This document shows positions 52,833 to 64,000 of a DNA stretch of 64,000 nt, piece after piece. Position 1 is the first letter of the stretch; the number at the start of each line of letters is the position of its first letter. Made by a program: the position numbers and the translations under genes. The DNA comes from Trachelipus rathkii (Eukaryota; Arthropoda; Malacostraca; Isopoda; Trachelipodidae): assembly GCA_015478945.1 (NCBI GenBank), contig JABUQX010007442.1, forward strand, positions 1 to 64,000, read 5' to 3'. The notes below the pieces were generated by a model that did no database searches, was not told the origin of the DNA, and saw only the letters and a program-made list of their open reading frames with translations.

Positions 52833-64000
<11,168 letters not shown>

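Overview
The window reads as nuclear DNA of an arthropod, most likely a crustacean and plausibly a decapod. It is AT-rich and crowded with microsatellites (TA, GA/CT, ATT). It carries an interstitial tract of the arthropod telomere repeat TTAGG near 8.25-8.56 kb, decayed non-LTR retrotransposons, and one clearly recognisable intron-bearing host gene with GT/AG splice sites. The taxon is an inference from repeat content and gene structure, not from a marker gene. Many coding remnants have single-base indels, so decay and consensus error in low-complexity DNA cannot be told apart here.

Layout. 1-6.5 kb: AT-rich unique DNA with a tRNA-like GC island at 4.75 kb. 6.53-7.27 kb: 3' end of a CR1-like LINE. 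8.2-9.7 kb: TTAGG tract and TA arrays. 9.74-12.12 kb: GC-richer, frame-broken LINE reverse transcriptase of another (RTE-like) family. 12.1-14.3 kb: TA and GA arrays. About 14.7-23 kb: a block in which the + strand is rich in A and C and poor in G, interrupted by a balanced island with a C/G-run hairpin at 18.8-19.4 kb. 23-29.6 kb: AT-rich with TA/CT arrays. 29.7-30.7 kb: unidentified GC-richer island. 30.7-34.65 kb: purine-rich + strand ending in a GA array. 34.99-35.7 kb (-): decayed C2H2 zinc-finger array with a promoter-like sequence upstream. 36.5-37.3 kb: long imperfect palindrome, followed by a hammerhead-like core. 37.6-38.2 kb: island bracketed by AAT arrays. 42.7-43.3 kb (-) and 48.2-48.95 kb (+): two more fragments of the 6.5-kb LINE family, the second with its modules out of order. 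49-51.9 kb: balanced-composition DNA without a recognisable gene.

The one well-supported gene is Vps39 (HOPS tethering-complex subunit) on the + strand. Four coding exons run from 52,833 to 63,553 and encode the first 184 residues, part of the N-terminal citron-homology (CNH) domain. The gene continues past the right edge. Intron 1 (6.0 kb) holds TA arrays, a tRNA-related SINE-like fragment and a 2.2-kb pyrimidine tract. Intron 2 (3.9 kb) holds a hAT-like non-autonomous element, an unidentified intronless coding remnant and a long perfect ATT array.

I saw no prokaryotic-style operon, CRISPR array, rRNA gene or intact mobile element. The unusual structures are the palindromic element, the permuted LINE and the long blocks of strand-asymmetric composition.
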